From Verrucomicrobiia bacterium (GTDB lineage: Bacteria > Verrucomicrobiota > Verrucomicrobiia > CAIQCK01): DNA of 5,155 nucleotides. Both the position numbers and the translations under genes were made by a program. Positions 4,743-5,155 of the stretch are shown here, piece by piece; within the stretch, counting starts at the first letter, position 1, and the number at the start of each line of letters is the position of its first letter. The stretch covers positions 1 through 5,155 of the forward strand of contig JAOACV010000239.1 of the NCBI GenBank assembly GCA_026417675.1, written 5' to 3'. Under the pieces are notes generated by a model. The model saw only the letters and a program-made list of their open reading frames with translations. It was not told the DNA's origin and searched no databases.

Positions 4743-5155
4743 ATGACAAAGCACTGGCTGATTCTGATGATCGTCCTCGGCACGGTGCTGCCGGCGGTTG
4801 CGCAGATGCCGTCCGCGCCGGCGACGTCATCCGCCGCGACAAATCCTCCGCCGGCCAAATCGGAAGCGGCCGTGCCATCGTTCGGTCGGGACGTCGGAAG
4901 CGTCCTGCACGCCGTGCGGTCGAGACTGCTTTCAGGCTGGCAGCGCATCGCGCAGGCCGTGGACGCTTTCTTACAGCCGCCGCCCGCGTCGCCGGTTGTG
5001 GAGCCGTTGCCGACACCTCCGCCAGCGCCGGGACCACCAGTGGCAGAACCGCCACCTGCTTCCGTTCAAGTCGCGCAAGCAACCCCGCCCGCGCAGAGCC
5101 AGCCGGAGCCGCAACCCGCACCGCCGCCGGCCCCGCCGGCTGTGGTTCAGACGCC
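4743..5155 (+). CDS. Secreted proline-rich protein (partial, 3' end outside window)
   Basis: An open frame of 137 codons runs off the window end. Residues 1-20 look like a Sec signal peptide: MTKHW, then a hydrophobic core LILMIVLGTVLP, and a cleavage site AVA before Gln21. There is a Ser/Ala/Pro linker (21-45), a short segment that could be an amphipathic helix (about 48-78, RDVGSVLHAVRSRLLSGWQR and on), and then a very proline-rich stretch with 25 Pro in residues 79-137, in PPP, PAP and PEP patterns. Such regions span the periplasm or cell envelope, as in TonB-like or envelope-anchored proteins, but no folded domain is visible. An alternative ATG at 4735 stops after three codons. No good Shine-Dalgarno is seen. 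The upstream zinc-ribbon gene lies in the same direction. Function is unknown. Confidence 0.75.
   Translation, partial: MTKHWLILMIVLGTVLPAVAQMPSAPATSSAATNPPPAKSEAAVPSFGRDVGSVLHAVRSRLLSGWQRIAQAVDAFLQPPPASPVVEPLPTPPPAPGPPVAEPPPASVQVAQATPPAQSQPEPQPAPPPAPPAVVQT

Overview
This is a GC-rich bacterial window, most likely from the Verrucomicrobia or the wider Planctomycetes-Verrucomicrobia group. I infer this from the Tat-exported Gfo/Idh/MocA oxidoreductase with its characteristic C-terminal tail, the scarcity of clear Shine-Dalgarno sites, and the zinc-ribbon membrane protein next to a proline-rich exported protein. There is no marker gene, so the assignment is an inference from protein style only. 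I see no rRNA, tRNA, CRISPR array, insertion sequence or phage gene.

Positions 1-3929 hold five minus-strand genes. In transcription order they are: a Tat-signal Gfo/Idh/MocA oxidoreductase (3929-2568), a HAD-family hydrolase with a DWSGT nucleophile motif (2443-1805), a FolB-like dihydroneopterin aldolase (1726-1325), a GmhA-like SIS-domain protein (1305-745), and the N-terminal part of a RbsA-type sugar ABC transporter ATPase (456-1, cut by the window edge). The middle three are closely spaced (gaps of 78 and 19 bases) and are probably co-transcribed. The gaps on either side (124 and 288 bases) leave it open whether the oxidoreductase and the transporter belong to the same unit. The theme is sugar or sugar-phosphate metabolism, with one enzyme type normally assigned to folate synthesis in the middle.

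Positions 3930-4188 form a divergent intergenic region with an imperfect 9-bp dyad and a possible plus-strand promoter. Two plus-strand genes follow: a small membrane protein with an N-terminal CxxC...CxxC zinc ribbon (4189-4644), and a secreted or periplasmic proline-rich protein (4743 onward, cut by the window end). Between them lie a terminator-like hairpin with a T6 run overlapping the first gene's 3' end, and two mutually exclusive hairpins.

The points most worth a second look are: the SIS-FolB-HAD grouping, in which the SIS and HAD proteins both carry substitutions at positions that are catalytic in the textbook families; the hairpin-rich 288-base gap in front of the ABC gene; and the zinc-ribbon/proline-rich pair. 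Nothing here proves a new system. The SIS-FolB-HAD cluster is the best candidate for an uncharacterised pathway.
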